A stretch of 64,000 nucleotides of DNA, from positions 1 through 64,000 of the forward strand of contig NC_052505.1 in assembly GCF_014356525.2 (NCBI RefSeq). The letters run 5' to 3'. The notes under the pieces were generated by a model. The model was not told the DNA's origin. It did no database searches and saw only the letters and a program-made list of their open reading frames with translations. Position 1 is the stretch's first letter; each line of letters starts with the position of its first letter. The stretch comes from Nilaparvata lugens (lineage: Eukaryota > Arthropoda > Insecta > Hemiptera > Delphacidae). The position numbers and the translations under genes were made by a program. Positions 11,755-23,630 of this stretch are shown one piece after another.

Positions 11755-13180
11755 TTAAAGTTGCCAGACCTATTTGTAAAATTTTTGTTCGATTTTATTT
11801 GTTTTATTTGTGAGCCAATATTTTAGGCCATTCTATTTGTTATTCGTAAATCTATTTTCATCAATCGATAAATCAAAAGTTTGAAGTTAAATTATCACTT
11901 AATTAATTTGGTGAAGGAGATATTAAATTAAAATTCCCCACGTGCCAAGACCGAAGCTTGGACCCGCTACCGATCAAACAATTTTGATCTAAAGAAGAAA
12001 ACCACAACCGCCAAGGAATTCCACGTGAGTTGTAAAATTTGAAGGGGCCCCAATCTACGCTTCGAAAAGTATTACAGTGCAGAAAATATAAATTTTTCTT
12101 CGTTATATTATTGGCCACGCCGACAAGCGCTTATTAGTTATTAAGAGCCTAGAATTTATTCAATATAGAATTATAAGGAATTGTAGTTGATTAACTGTCC
12201 TCCGCTGCCAGAACCACGACCCCGAGCATTTAAAAATATTTTTATAATTTATTTTCATTATTTTTTCAAAACTGTTAAACTTTATCAATTGTAAAATTCT
12301 GTTGAATCATGCATGGTGTCATGCAAGTACAAGAAAATTGCTAATCATTTTTGTTAATGTTAAACCACTTTCAATCTGTAAATCAAATTCTGGATCTGCA
12401 CTGTGAGATCATATATTTTATTATAATATATTTCAATTCCATTAATTCATCTTCTGAGTTCGATTATTTCTTAAGCCTGTCAATTATTGTGTCTGATACG
12501 TTTTATATTATCAAGAACCGATCGAATACGATCATTGAAATAATTGAAGTAAGCTGGATATTGGAACAGGTCTAAGTGGATGTAGTGAGTGGGGTCAGAT
12601 CGGGATTATTTATTCTCTGTCCTTACCTGCTCATATACCAGCTTTTATCTGTTACTAATCTCGACTTAGGAGCGAATATATCAACTGTACAGCAGATGCA
12701 GCCAGGGATCATATAATTTCCTACAATAGAGCTTAAAGCCCGACAAGACTCTGTTCTCGAAGTATATTCTGAACGATATCTGGTCCAAGTACCATATTTT
12801 AATCCTTCAGAACTTATTAGAGACGCAGTCCAGTAAATTATCTACATCGGGATTTTTGCTCGACCTGTATAATTTTATATGTTGTTTCATCACAGGTAAT
12901 AATTTTAAGGTATCCGTATTCAGTGTTTAGCGATCGCTACACTGTCTATAAAAAATTTTATCAGCATACAATCTGTCATAAGAAGAATCATGGGTGTGCG
13001 AGTGTTTAGGCCTCCTGCGATTCCGACAGTTGTATTGAATCTTGTAGTGAATCAATCAGTCTGGTGTACACTTAGCGTCCACGCACACAATTCCAAAATT
13101 CATAACCTCGACACTGGTGATTCAGTGCAAGATTCACTCTATGTATGTGAGGCGAGTAAAAAAAAAAAAAAAAAAAATAG

Positions 13181-13360
13181 CTTTACACAATTTGCCGACC
13201 CAACGTGAAGCATTTAAATACAGCACTACATGATTTGGCCAGTCACGTGGGACTATTTACATTCCACATCTGATTCTTTATATGTGTATCAACTTATCTT
13301 CGGAGGTGAGAGTGACTCCCCCAGGAAAAGCTTTACACAATTTGGCGCCCAACAGTGATA
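13181..13360 (+). promoter_or_regulatory. PBS and two upstream PBS-like modules at the LTR end
   Basis: The functional-looking junction is CTTTACA (13331-13337), then CAATT, then TGGCGCCCAACAGTGAT (from 13343). Two similar modules precede it inside the LTR: CTTTACACAATTTGCCGACC at 13181-13200 followed by CAACGTGAAG, and CACTACATGATTTGGCCAGT (13224-13243) followed by CACGTGG. The first two also recur in the 3' LTR (near 19440-19510) and in diverged form in the solo LTR near 41600-41670. The tRNA primer is not identified here. Confidence 0.7.
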
Positions 13361-14180
13361 GGCATTGATGAGGTGGATAATCGACTATGAGGATTATATA
13401 GTTGCTCAGTATACTATAGCGCTGACAACAGGAAAATTTTTTGAAAAAATTCATGGTTGTGAATTTCTTCAAATTTAATATCAACTGTTCACTAAGTTAT
13501 ATAGAACAGCAAGATGTGCCATGAACAATTTTTGAACAAAAGAAATTCATCAATTGATGAATTTTTTAAAGAGAAAATCGAGCTCAGAATCTCATTATTG
13601 TGTTATTCGAAAATTGGTCATATCATAAGTCATAGGTATAAGAAATACCATAAGAAAGGTCATATTATTTTCAGAGTATCAGGGCTACACCAAAACAATT
13701 TATAAAAAATTTACAGAAAAGAGAACTGAAGTTATTTACATTTTAAATTTTTTTTTTTTAAGGCATAAAAAGGGAAGCCAAACTAAGTCACGGATATATT
13801 GTAGAATAGTTCAAGCAGAGCATTGCTGCTTTTATATGAAATCTTGTATAAAATACTAGCCCTATATATATTTGCGGCAAGAACTTATAAGACTAAAATA
13901 TGTATAATAATACGAGTAATAAATTATAAGAGGCGTACCTTTGTTATCGCATATCCATTGTGTGTCCTTTATGTTATCGTCATTTTATGTTAACAATATT
14001 GCTAATTTGATTCACTCCATCACTGAACATATAATTGAATCACACTTTTGTATTTCTTCATTGAACGAATTTTTTACACTATCTCAACTTTAGATCATCA
14101 TTCATTTGTAATCTTCCACATAACCTCACATATTTGCGGTCGTTTCACTGCACTCGCATCATTGTACCATCCAATAAATT
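13361..14180 (+). other. Leader between PBS and ORF of the RT-less LTR element
   Basis: This is untranslated-looking AT-rich sequence with short spurious frames only. Confidence 0.6.
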
Positions 14181-15650
14181 ATGGAAGAACCACACCGCAT
14201 CCTGGAGGCCACATCAGCGATTTCAGAGATTGAGGAGTTCGCACGGGAGAAACGCCCATGTACCACCGCTCCAGAAGTCCAGACGCCCGTAGCTCATACC
14301 ACAGAGTTTCCGCCGCCGACCGAAGGCTACATACCCACCCTGTCCGTGTTACAGATGAGCATCATCCTAGAAGCATTAAATGATGTACGTGGAGAAATCA
14401 AACGATCAAATGAAGAACTAATTAAAGACATCCAACAGTGCGGGAAAGAAGCCAAACAAGCAAGAGAAGAACTAAGGGAAGACAACAAACAAGCAAGAGA
14501 AGAATTAAAGAAGGAAATCCAACAGATGCGGAAAGCAAATGAACAAGGTTTTAAAAAACCGGAACAAAGGTGGAAGGAAGCAGTAGAGAAAAGCAGGATG
14601 TTAACACGGCAAAGTGAAGAGAAGTGTCATGCAAAGGAAATCAATGTTGGACCAATGATCGAGCCCATGCATGCAGGGGCAGACACACCCAAGGAGGAGG
14701 TCATAAAACAGGCAAGCGAACATGACACATATAAGGAAGTCCAACCCACCGAGAATATTAGGACTGAGATCGCACCGCACCCCGCAGAATGCCAGGAGGA
14801 GCCGGACGACATCACCCGCCAAGCTGAGGACGACATCACCCACCAAGCTGAGGACGACATCCATCAGGTAGAGGGACAGCCCGTACCACCGCGCGCCGGA
14901 CATCAGGAGTCCAAGGACGCTGCCCACCACGTTGAAGAGCAGCCCGGACCGCCGACCGCCCGTATCTCCGAGCCACCGAGGACAGCACCTGCAACATATA
15001 AACCCGGTACTCATGAAGATCGCTCACAAAACAATAGAAGTAAAACGGAAACCCTCAGCCAATCAAAATCAGAACAAAAACTGAAAACCTATAAATCAAA
15101 ACAACACACAAGTAAAATAGCAGTTCAACGGAAAAGAAGAAGCATTGATAGAATTCATCTACACCGCCGTCATGTTAGGCTAAAATTGAATATCCAATTT
15201 CTCCCTGCCATGCAGAAAGGAAAAATGGTCTCAAGAAGAATCTATCTACACCGCCGTCATATAAGGCTGAAATCCTACATCAAATCTCATACCAAAATGC
15301 AAGAAAAAAGGAAAATAGTCTCAAGAAGGACTATACCTCTTGCTTAGAGGACCTACAATCACCGCAGTCATGTCCAGTTAAAATCGAACAAACTGTACAC
15401 CAGCATACAGAAAAGAAAACCATCAAGAAAAACACACAGACACCACCGGCATGTAAGGTTTGAAAAGATCAAACGACATGTCACCGGTCAACAAGGAAGG
15501 ACAACATTGGCTGAAGAGATCTACCTACTTCATCGGCACATTCGTTTTAAGCCAAGTTTGATGAAACGGATAGTTGCAAATTGGAATTGGATCTTGAATA
15601 ACACCAAAATCAAATTTAGATGGGGGCTTGAAGAAAAAATAATGTTTTAA
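14181..15650 (+). CDS. Unrecognised coiled-coil / basic-repeat protein of the LTR element (TAG at 15345-15347)
   Basis: This is the only large ORF of the element. It runs 388 codons from ATG 14181 to TAG 15345-15347, then stays open in the same frame to TAA 15648-15650 (489 codons in all). Residues about 58-147 are a charged, heptad-like coiled coil rich in K/E/Q. Residues about 165-275 are an acidic, Pro/His/Gln-rich linker with a DDITxQAE repeat. From about 285 it is strongly basic. It contains five spaced cores of the type LHRRHxRLK, near residues 325, 354, 391, 419 and 447; the last three lie after the TAG. The conserved cores beyond the stop show that the longer reading was once selected. 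A gag-like role, with the coiled coil for assembly and the basic repeats for RNA binding, is inference. No zinc knuckle or enzyme domain is present and I do not recognise the family. Confidence 0.75.
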
Positions 15651-17017
15651 TTAACTGGAAACTACGTTCGTGGATTATATCAATCATCAAACTTTCCATG
15701 GTCACAGCCTACCCACCGAATCATATCTTTGCAGACTAGCATCTTTCTACTGCAGCCTAATCAACATAACCTAAACTTCGCCGCATCTCAGCTAATAAGG
15801 AAATACTATCAATCTACTTCAAATGAAGTAATTATTATCAACTTTAAGTCGAGAAAAAAAAATACAAAACAACTTTAAAAAATTTACCAACCTGATCAAG
15901 CCATCCGCCTCATGTTACAGTCATCACAGGAAAAATCACCTAGTACAATCTGCACAACTGAAAAACAGAAACAAGAATTATATTATCCACGGAAAATATT
16001 TGTCAATTAGAAATCAGATGAAGTAAGTAGTGAATAGGAGGAAAAAAAATAAACAAAGTTTATTTGAATAAATGTGTAAATATAACCTCGAAATACAAAA
16101 TCGATCAAGAAATCTATTCAGAACCAAAGCCTGTTCGATAATTTTTTCGTCACACCAGCCAATGTGTGCGAGATCACAGAATAAATTGTAATGAATCAAA
16201 GCAATATCGTTGTTAACTGTTATAATCTATTATTTAATGTGAAATTATAAGTGAAAAACGCAACCAAAAATATATATTTATGTTAAATTGCACTAAATGC
16301 GCATGTTCTATGTTATATAAATGTATCTCTAAAAAGCTCAAAAGAAAACGAAATTCTTACCTTCAAATATGAAATTTATTATTGTTGCATTTAAAGATCA
16401 TGAATTGTAATCCAAATCAATGAAAAAAATCTTGAAAACATAGTATTAGTAACCAGCAATGACAAAAATCAAAAATCACTTTAAGTGTAACCATGTTTGT
16501 ACACAACATACCAAGCGTAAAAAAGGAATTGCTCAAATCAAGCGGTAGACAATTGTCAAGTCACCGAAGTTAATCACATTCTCACCCAATTTATGTAAAA
16601 GCCAAAACAAAGAGTCGAAACTTGTAATAATAATGAAAAATGATGGAAATCTATATTTGTTGCGAATATTGTTTGAATCCTAAGAGGATAATATGTTGAA
16701 ATTTTTGTTATATTTGTTATAGTTGTGGGTCTGCTTATAAGCCACCCATGAATGGAAGTTGTGGAGTTGTTTTAATGAAGGATTCAAAGAGACCTCATTA
16801 ATTATTGTATTTAGGTTGTATCCAATGAAAGGAACAATCAATTATCCATTTTCTCGTAGCCAAAAGTGCACAATATATTGTTTCTAGTGTTAAGTGTGGA
16901 GTTTTTGTAGAAGTAAGGAGATGAAATGGTGTATTCATCACAATATCGGATTTTTCAAATAGTCATTGTTTCAACTCGTCTCCCAATTACCTATTTAAAA
17001 TATCCTAGGGGCTTTTG
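15651..17017 (+). other. 3' internal region of the RT-less LTR element
   Basis: No ORF or domain was found. The stretch ends in CTAGGGGCTTTTG, a weak polypurine-tract candidate directly before the 3' LTR. Confidence 0.6.
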
Positions 17018-19596
17018 TGTGATGAATCTTTTAAATAAACCTCATGAGAAGAGAGAAGAATTGTGATCACCCTTTTAAAATAAAAGAATTTGCTAAAGGA
17101 ATAGTTAGCGACCGAGCGATAAAGCTTCCTTATCAGTAACTGTATATCAGATAAGAGTACCGTTCTGTACTGCATATTTTCTAGAGAATTATTCAATAAA
17201 ATTATAATTATTCTGCAAATTGAGCACGAACCATTTATGAATTGATCATTGAATTTTTAGGTTACACTTTGTTTACTATTAACCAGATGTTTTTGAAGCA
17301 GCTCAAACACAGCTGACTGATTCAACATATTGTAAAATGTCATGCCAGAATCCATACAAGCTATAATATTATTTCCAAAAAGTAAAAACTATCAATAAAG
17401 GACCAAGAATTTCGAATAAAAAATAAAATATATGTATTATTGTTGAAACTATTTATTATTTAAGAAATTGTATTATAATATCAAGTATTATTGTAACTAA
17501 CTAGGTCATAGCATGAACATTATATTACTGATAAGAGCAGCAGAAATTAATTATAACAGTCTCAAACATAATAAAAATTGTATAAGAATATTAAATTATT
17601 AATTATTGTTTCAACTGAACCACATGGTGATTGAATCTCTTTGGCAAGTCTAAGCCAATCATAGTGCATAGAAATAGCACCAAAAGGGTGATCGTTTGAA
17701 AACAACATATGTTAATCTGTTATCAGACAACAAACCTGCCTTATCATATACGCTAGCACATGTATATTGTATAGAGGAACTCTATCTAGAGAATCAAGTA
17801 GTTTAAAGAATTATACAAATCAAAATATTATTGTGATTAAAGGAATTATTTTTTACTGCTTGCCACTGACGTCATGTCTACGTCACAATCGTTCTACCAA
17901 TGGCAAATTTTCATGCAAATAAATTACACCGAGATTCTCAGAAAGAAAGGCTCTAGCCAAGAAGCTTAGAAAAAGACTTCACTTCCCTTTTGAAATCCTC
18001 ACCGTTAAGACCTCGTTAAAGTTGCCAGACCTATTTGTAAAATTTTTGTTTGAATTTATATGTTTTATTTGTGAGCCAATATTTTAGGCCATTCTATTTG
18101 TTATTCGTAAATCTATTTTCATCAATCGATAAATCAAAAGTTTAAAGTTAAATTATCACTTAATTAATTTGGTGAAGGAGATATTAAATTAAAATTCCCC
18201 ACGTGCCAAGACCGAAGCTTGGACCCGCTGCCGATCAAACGATTTTGATCTAAAGAAGAAAACCACGACCGCCAAGGAATTTCACATGAGTTGTAAAATT
18301 TAAAGGGGCCCCAATCTACGCTTCAAAAAGTATTACAGTGCAAAAAATATAAATTTTTCTTCGTTAAATTATTGGCCACGCTGACAAGCGCTTATTACTT
18401 ATTAAGAGCCTAGAATTTATTCAATATAGATTTATAAGAAATTGTAGTTGATTAACTGTCCTCCGCTGCCAGAACCACGACCCCGAGCATTTTAAAATAT
18501 TTTTATAATTTATTTCCACTATTTTTTCAAAACTGTTAAACTTTATCAATTGTAAAATTCTGTTGAATCATGCATGGTGTCATGCAAGTACAAGAAAATT
18601 GCTAATCATTTTTGTTAATGTTAAACCACTTTCAATCTGTAAATAAAATTCTGAATCTGCACTGTGAGATCATATATTTTATTATAATATATTTCCATTT
18701 CATTAATTCATCTTCTGAGTTCGATTATTCCTTAAGCCTGTCAATTATTGTGTCTGATACGTTCTATATTATCAAGAACCATCGAATACGATCATTGAAA
18801 TAATTGAAGTAAGCTGGATATTGGAACAGGTCTAAGTGGATGTAGTGAGTGGGGTCAGATCGGGATTATTTATTCTCTGTCCTTACCTGCTCATATATCA
18901 GCTTTTATTTGTTACCAATCTCGACTTAGGAGCGAATATATCAACTGTACAGCAGATGCAGCCGGAGATCATATAATTTCCCACAATAGAGCTTAAAGCC
19001 CGACAAGACTCTGTTCTCGAAGTATATTCTGAACGATATCTGGTCCAAGTACCATATTTTAATCCATCAGAACTTATTAGAGACGCAGTCCCGTAAATTA
19101 TCTACATCGGGATTTTTGCTCAACCTGTATGATTTTATATGTTGTTTCATCACAGGTAATAATTTTAAGGTATCCGTATTCAGTGTTTAGCGATCGCTAC
19201 ACTGTCTATGAAAATTTTATCAGCATACAATCTGTCATAAGAAGAATCAAGGGTGTGCGAGTGTTTAGGCCTCCCGCGATTCCGACAGTTTTATTGAATC
19301 TTGTGGTGAATCAATCAGTCTGGTGTACACTTAGCGTCCACGCACGCAATTTCAAAATTCATAACCTCGTCACTGGTGATTCAGTGCAAGATTCACTCTA
19401 CGTATGTGAGGCGAGTAAAAAAAAAAAAAAAAAAAACAGCTTTACACAATTTGCCGACCCAACGTGAAGCATTTAAATACAGCACTACATGATTTGGCCA
19501 GTAACGTGGGACTATTTACATTCCACATCTGATTCTTTATATGTGTATCGACTTATCCTCGGAGGTGAGAGTGACTCCCCCAGGAAAAGCTTTACA
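17018..19596 (+). repeat. 3' LTR (uninterrupted, 2.58 kb)
   Basis: It begins TGTGATGAATC and ends GCTTTACA, followed by the GTAT duplication at 19597-19600. It retains the empty TTAA (18016-18019) where the 5' LTR has piggyBac. It includes the poly(A) run near 19418-19436 and two internal PBS-like modules. Confidence 0.93.
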
Positions 19597-20060
19597 GTAT
19601 GCTATATGTATTTCTTGATATGTATATATACGTATTTCTTTATATGTATACTATACGTATTTCTTGATACGTATACTATACATATTTCTTGATAGGTATG
19701 CTATACGTATTTCATTATTCATCTACTACACATATTTCTTGATACGTATAGTATACATATTTTCCAATACATATATTTGATGTATTGACCTATACATCTA
19801 TTTTATGTATTGAATAATATGTCAAATATACATATTGTCCAATACATAAATTTGATGTATTGAGTAATATGTCTATTTTATGTATTTAAAACTAAATCTA
19901 ATTTATGTATTGATTGATACGTAAATATGTCACACTATTTCATCTATGTATTTCATACAAATATCTCATTTAATTGAGGTTCCTCATTTATACATGTTGC
20001 CTAATACATCTAATTATTGACAAACACATTAATTTATTCATGTATTATTTGTGTGATACA
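19597..20060. repeat. Right part of the palindromic AT array
   Basis: The CGTATTTCTTGATACGTATA-type palindromes interrupted at 7120 continue here to about 19770. They grade into TATGTATTGA-rich sequence with short hairpins such as AATACATAAATTTGATGTATT. Confidence 0.65.
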
Positions 20061-21238
20061 TTCATTTCCATACACTGTACTATCCAAGTTATGTGTTTGG
20101 TTATGCTATCAATAACATTTTTCATTCAATTCTATTTCATAAAATAACCTTGAACTAGCAGTTGATAAGATCAGTTGTAAGATTCCCCATTAGATAGTTA
20201 GGATTCATTAGATAGATGAGAGTTCCACATCATCTCTATAAATAATCATGATAAAAGGGAGTGAAGTGAATGCTAGCAAAGTGTGAGCTACTCATCTGTT
20301 ATTGGTTCAAGGGTGTTTTAAAGAATGAATTGCATGATAAATTTGATTGTGGTTACACAACTTTTATAAGCAGGCATTCCCAGTGAAATTTGAGAAAATA
20401 TGGAAATAAGGCGAGCAAAAAACAGTAGAATACAACTTGGAAATACATTTTTATTCCACTACAATTTCATGAAACGTGACAAATAAATTCTAGTTAATTC
20501 AATTATTTTTTGAAGATTTTAATAAATTACATTCTGGTCCCAGCCTGCCGGAACCACTCTTACACCCTGGTTTCAAACAGCTTGCTCATGAAATCTCCAG
20601 AGATGCAGCAACAACCTCTGGAACAGAATTTTACAATGTGTTATACTTTACAGAGCGTTCATTGAATCGTGCACATTCATATTAACATGTATGAAAATGG
20701 AGGGTTTTTATGATAATTGTTGTGTGGCTACCGCAAAATATCATCAGTAATTCATATTATCATGTAATTTATGGTGTACAGGCTACCAGAGATCTGCATT
20801 TCTGTTTTGAGTAGGCTACCGTTAATGTGAACATGTTGTTTTGCCGAGAGCAAAAAGTGTTCCTTCTTGAACAGTTTTCACCAAATGCATCCTGTGGCTT
20901 AACTCAAAGGAAAGGGTTGAAAAAATGAGTTATACCCTATAAGCTACACTGAATGAATTGAGAATGAACATTACAACACAGATTAACAATATTTGTGTGG
21001 GTATACTTTATAAAGTGCCAATAATCGTGGTATAAAAATTTTTTGCATGTAAAAAGCAGCCTTTTTGAACTCATTTTATAAAATGTTGGGAATAATTGTA
21101 TAGTAAGGCACATAAGTATATAGTATGTTTATAAAAGTTACACCACGGAATAAGCATACAAGTAGTGCTTCTTTCCTCTGTGGTTACACTAATAAGAATA
21201 TTTAAGTTTAAATGACTGCCTTGTTTATTATTACACAC
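20061..21238. other. Low-information spacer; possible minus-strand terminal exon near 20450-20617
   Basis: Mostly nothing is recognisable. On the minus strand an acceptor-like TTCTGTTCCAG precedes 20617. A short open stretch follows and an AATAAA is found at 20450-20455. It could be the last exon of a gene whose other exon is at 22763-22909, and the reading frames would join without a stop for a dozen codons. The evidence is weak. Confidence 0.25.
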
Positions 21239-21379
21239 AAAAATGTGTTTCACCATGCTTGTTGACTCTTTATGGAGTACCGTTAATTAACTGAAAATGA
21301 ACATTACAACAGAGATCAACTTTAGTGTGGGGATGGGCTACTCCATTAAGAGTCAACAAGTATGGTAAAACACATTTTT
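21239..21379. repeat. ~41-bp inverted repeat with ~60-bp loop
   Basis: Arms 21239-21279 and 21339-21379 are near-perfect reverse complements (AAATGTGTTT...TATGGAGTA against TACTCCATTA...AACACATTT). It is a small foldback or MITE-like structure. Confidence 0.8.
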
Positions 21380-21792
21380 GTAACCTATATACCATAAATT
21401 ACTTTATGATTTGCAAATCATTTCAATGTAAATCTTATGTAAATCAATGTAAATCTTATGAGAGTTGGCTGAATTATGGTAGTGGATTCGACCAACTTAG
21501 CCAAACAAAAGTTCAACATTCAATGGACACATAAGAAGGCTCCTGATGTCCATTAAGCAAACTATATATTGCTATATTTCTCCTCATTTTCAACATTTCA
21601 AGCAATATAATCTAATAGGTGAGATTTTAATGTAGCTATCAATCAATTTAATTTTTTGAGCACTAGCATAATCTATTCTGAACATTTCTATTGAAAGGAT
21701 CAATAACAATTACTTTCGAGGTGAGGGAAACAAAAATTACTTTTCAGAGATTCTACTTCTTCACTTGAAGGCTATCACACTTATTGCTTGTT

Positions 21793-22685
21793 GTTGGCAT
21801 AGCCTACAGGTAACATAAGATTTGGATTGGACCTTCCATCCAAGAAATAGCAGTGTTGTCAGAGGGAAATTCGAACTTCTTCAAATTCCCGATTAGACCC
21901 ATCCTCGATATGCAAGTCATCCTCGGTATGCAAGTTAGGTTAGTATTAAAAAGTTCCTGGGTGGAAGTATTCAAGGGAAATAATACGGTACTGTATTTTT
22001 TATAAAATTGAAAAATTGCATGAATATGTTTTTCTTTCAAAATTGCAATTTTTTTCCTTTCAAATATCACTTTTCTGAGAGAAGTTCTCTCACAATCATG
22101 GGATGAACTAAAAGTAGTAAAGCTATTTATATCAAAATGACAAGGAGAATTCGTGCTTCCTTTTGGTTTTTATTTTTTTCATATACGACTGATATAGCTT
22201 TGTTTTAATTCATGAATGTGCTTATCAATGTCGAGTCACCTCGAGCAGAAAACATTTGTGGGTTCAAATCGTCATCAAACGTTTGACGATCTGGAAACTT
22301 GTTTGTTTTAGGAGATAAGTGGGTGTTGAAAGTGAAAAAGTTGTTCAAAAAATTATTGATATTACTTTCCCAATTCTCAAAAATAGTCGGAAGATCGTTG
22401 TTTGACCTCTTAGGAGTTTCAAAGTGAGGAAAGCTTTGTAGGCGTGAAGCATTGTATGTTAAAGGTTGTTTTTTGAACGATTCAGGCGTAGGCTATTAGA
22501 ATCAGGTATTCAAGCAGCAGTCAGTTGGATTACCATAGAAATATGCAGTTTTGCAACACTGCTTGAGTTTTCTTCATTTAGTCGCATGTGTTTGCATTGG
22601 AAAAAGTTATAATTTCACACAATCTGACAACGCTGCTATTTCTTGGATGAAGGGCCCAATCCCAATCTTATATGCTACGCCAACT
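21793..22685. mobile_element. Possible non-autonomous DNA element with ~60-bp inverted ends
   Basis: Left sequence near 21793-21862 (GTTGGCATAGC ... AAGAAATAGCAG) is the reverse complement of 22621-22685 with a few indels. The interior (~760 bp) has no transposase. It includes an 18-bp tandem duplication near 21900-21935. No clear target duplication was found. Confidence 0.5.
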
Positions 22686-22762
22686 ATAAACACTAAAAAG
22701 ACTTGAAGAATAAAATAATAACTTAAAGACTTGAAGAATAAAACACTTATAAGCACACTTAC

Positions 22763-22909
22763 TCTCCAGAATTTTGTTTATCAGAAGGCTGTTTAGGGAC
22801 CTCTTCCCTTTCCCGCCATCCCTGCAGAAGTTGGTGGCAACTTCATTCGTTGTCAGCCGGACGAGCGGCGTCTCCACATTCCCTCCCCAAGTTTATGTAA
22901 GAAGTCCAC
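22763..22909. other. GC-rich exon-like island, strand unresolved
   Basis: This 147-bp stretch is much richer in GC than its surroundings. On the minus strand it is bounded by a strong acceptor (TTTTTTCTTGTAG before 22909) and a good donor (GTAAGTG after 22763), but the frame open through most of it has a stop near the acceptor. On the plus strand a polypyrimidine tract ending CCTGCAG precedes about 22822 and several frames are open. A host exon is likely. Which strand, and whether coding or 5' UTR, cannot be decided by eye. Confidence 0.35.
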
Positions 22910-23254
22910 CTACAAGAAAAAAGTCATGTATGAGGATTTTAGATTACAGAAATTCCTATTCAGAAGGTTCAGAAGACTTAATTCATTTATTTATATTGAA
23001 TTATGACATGAAAATTTAGTTCAATATAAGTACTTTTCAATAACGACATTAATTGTGAAGCTGAATATAACATTATTCAATCCTTGCTCACCTTTCTATT
23101 AATATAATTTCATTGTTGGGAGAGGAAGGATTTTTAACTCCTGTCAGTTATTTATTTTGCTAATTACAGGTCCTTGTAAAACAAAAAAATATATTTATTG
23201 AAATGCAGATGAATACAGTTTATGGTACTCCACTTTCATTCTTCATTAGTCAAA

Positions 23255-23630
23255 CCTTACGGTTACGGTTATCAAATAATGATTATTATTGATATACTGG
23301 TGTTTTCAATGTGAAAGTTCCACTAAAATTAATTAGCTGTTTAGAATCAAATATGCAACTGTATTAAATAATTGTAAATTAGATTTATTGCAAATAATTG
23401 TAAAATAGATCCTGTCCTCCGGTCCAAAATAGGTTTTACGGTTATTAAAAAAATTATTATTATTGTTGCTCTGGTGTTTTTGAATGTAACTTGACAATGA
23501 AAACATTCCACGAAAATAAACTAGGTTCCTACATGTTGAAAATTGAATACAGTATATGCAACTGTATTCAACATCATTCATTGCAAATAATTGTAGAAGA
23601 GATTCTATCCTTTAATTCAAATTTTATCTT
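23255..23630. repeat. Imperfect ~190-200-bp tandem duplication
   Basis: Shared ordered blocks (TACGGTTAT, TTATTATTG, CTGGTGTTTT, TTCCAC, ATGCAACTGTATT, GCAAATAATTGTA) occur twice about 190-205 bp apart, with considerable divergence. Confidence 0.6.

Larger units (their letters stand above)
7121..13337 (+). repeat. 5' LTR, interrupted by a piggyBac element
   Basis: This matches the 3' LTR at 17018-19596 almost base for base once 8125-11758 is removed, leaving about 2.58 kb. The ends are TG...CA. It contains a poly(A) run near 13159-13177. Its last 160 bp contain three LTR-end/PBS-like modules (see 13181-13360). No ORF is conserved among the LTR copies. Confidence 0.92.
7121..19596 (+). mobile_element. 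LTR retrotransposon without RT (large non-autonomous element), with nested piggyBac
   Basis: Two highly similar LTRs (7121-13337, interrupted, and 17018-19596) both begin TGTGATGAATC and end GCTTTACA. They are flanked by a 4-bp duplication GTAT (7117-7120 and 19597-19600). A PBS-like TGGCGCCC starts at 13343, five bases after the 5' LTR. The internal region (13338-17017, 3.68 kb) holds one ORF and no protease, RT, RNase H or integrase. Without the nested transposon the element is about 8.84 kb. It resembles LARD-type elements in lacking pol but keeps a coding region. Mobility would depend on enzymes supplied in trans (inference). Confidence 0.9.

Noticed and set aside
14601..15014. 137-codon minus-strand ORF
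   Set aside because: Antisense shadow of the repeat-rich coding frame at 14181.
22255..22285. tRNA-like B box (GGTTCAAATC)
   Set aside because: No A box, cloverleaf or terminator at proper spacing.
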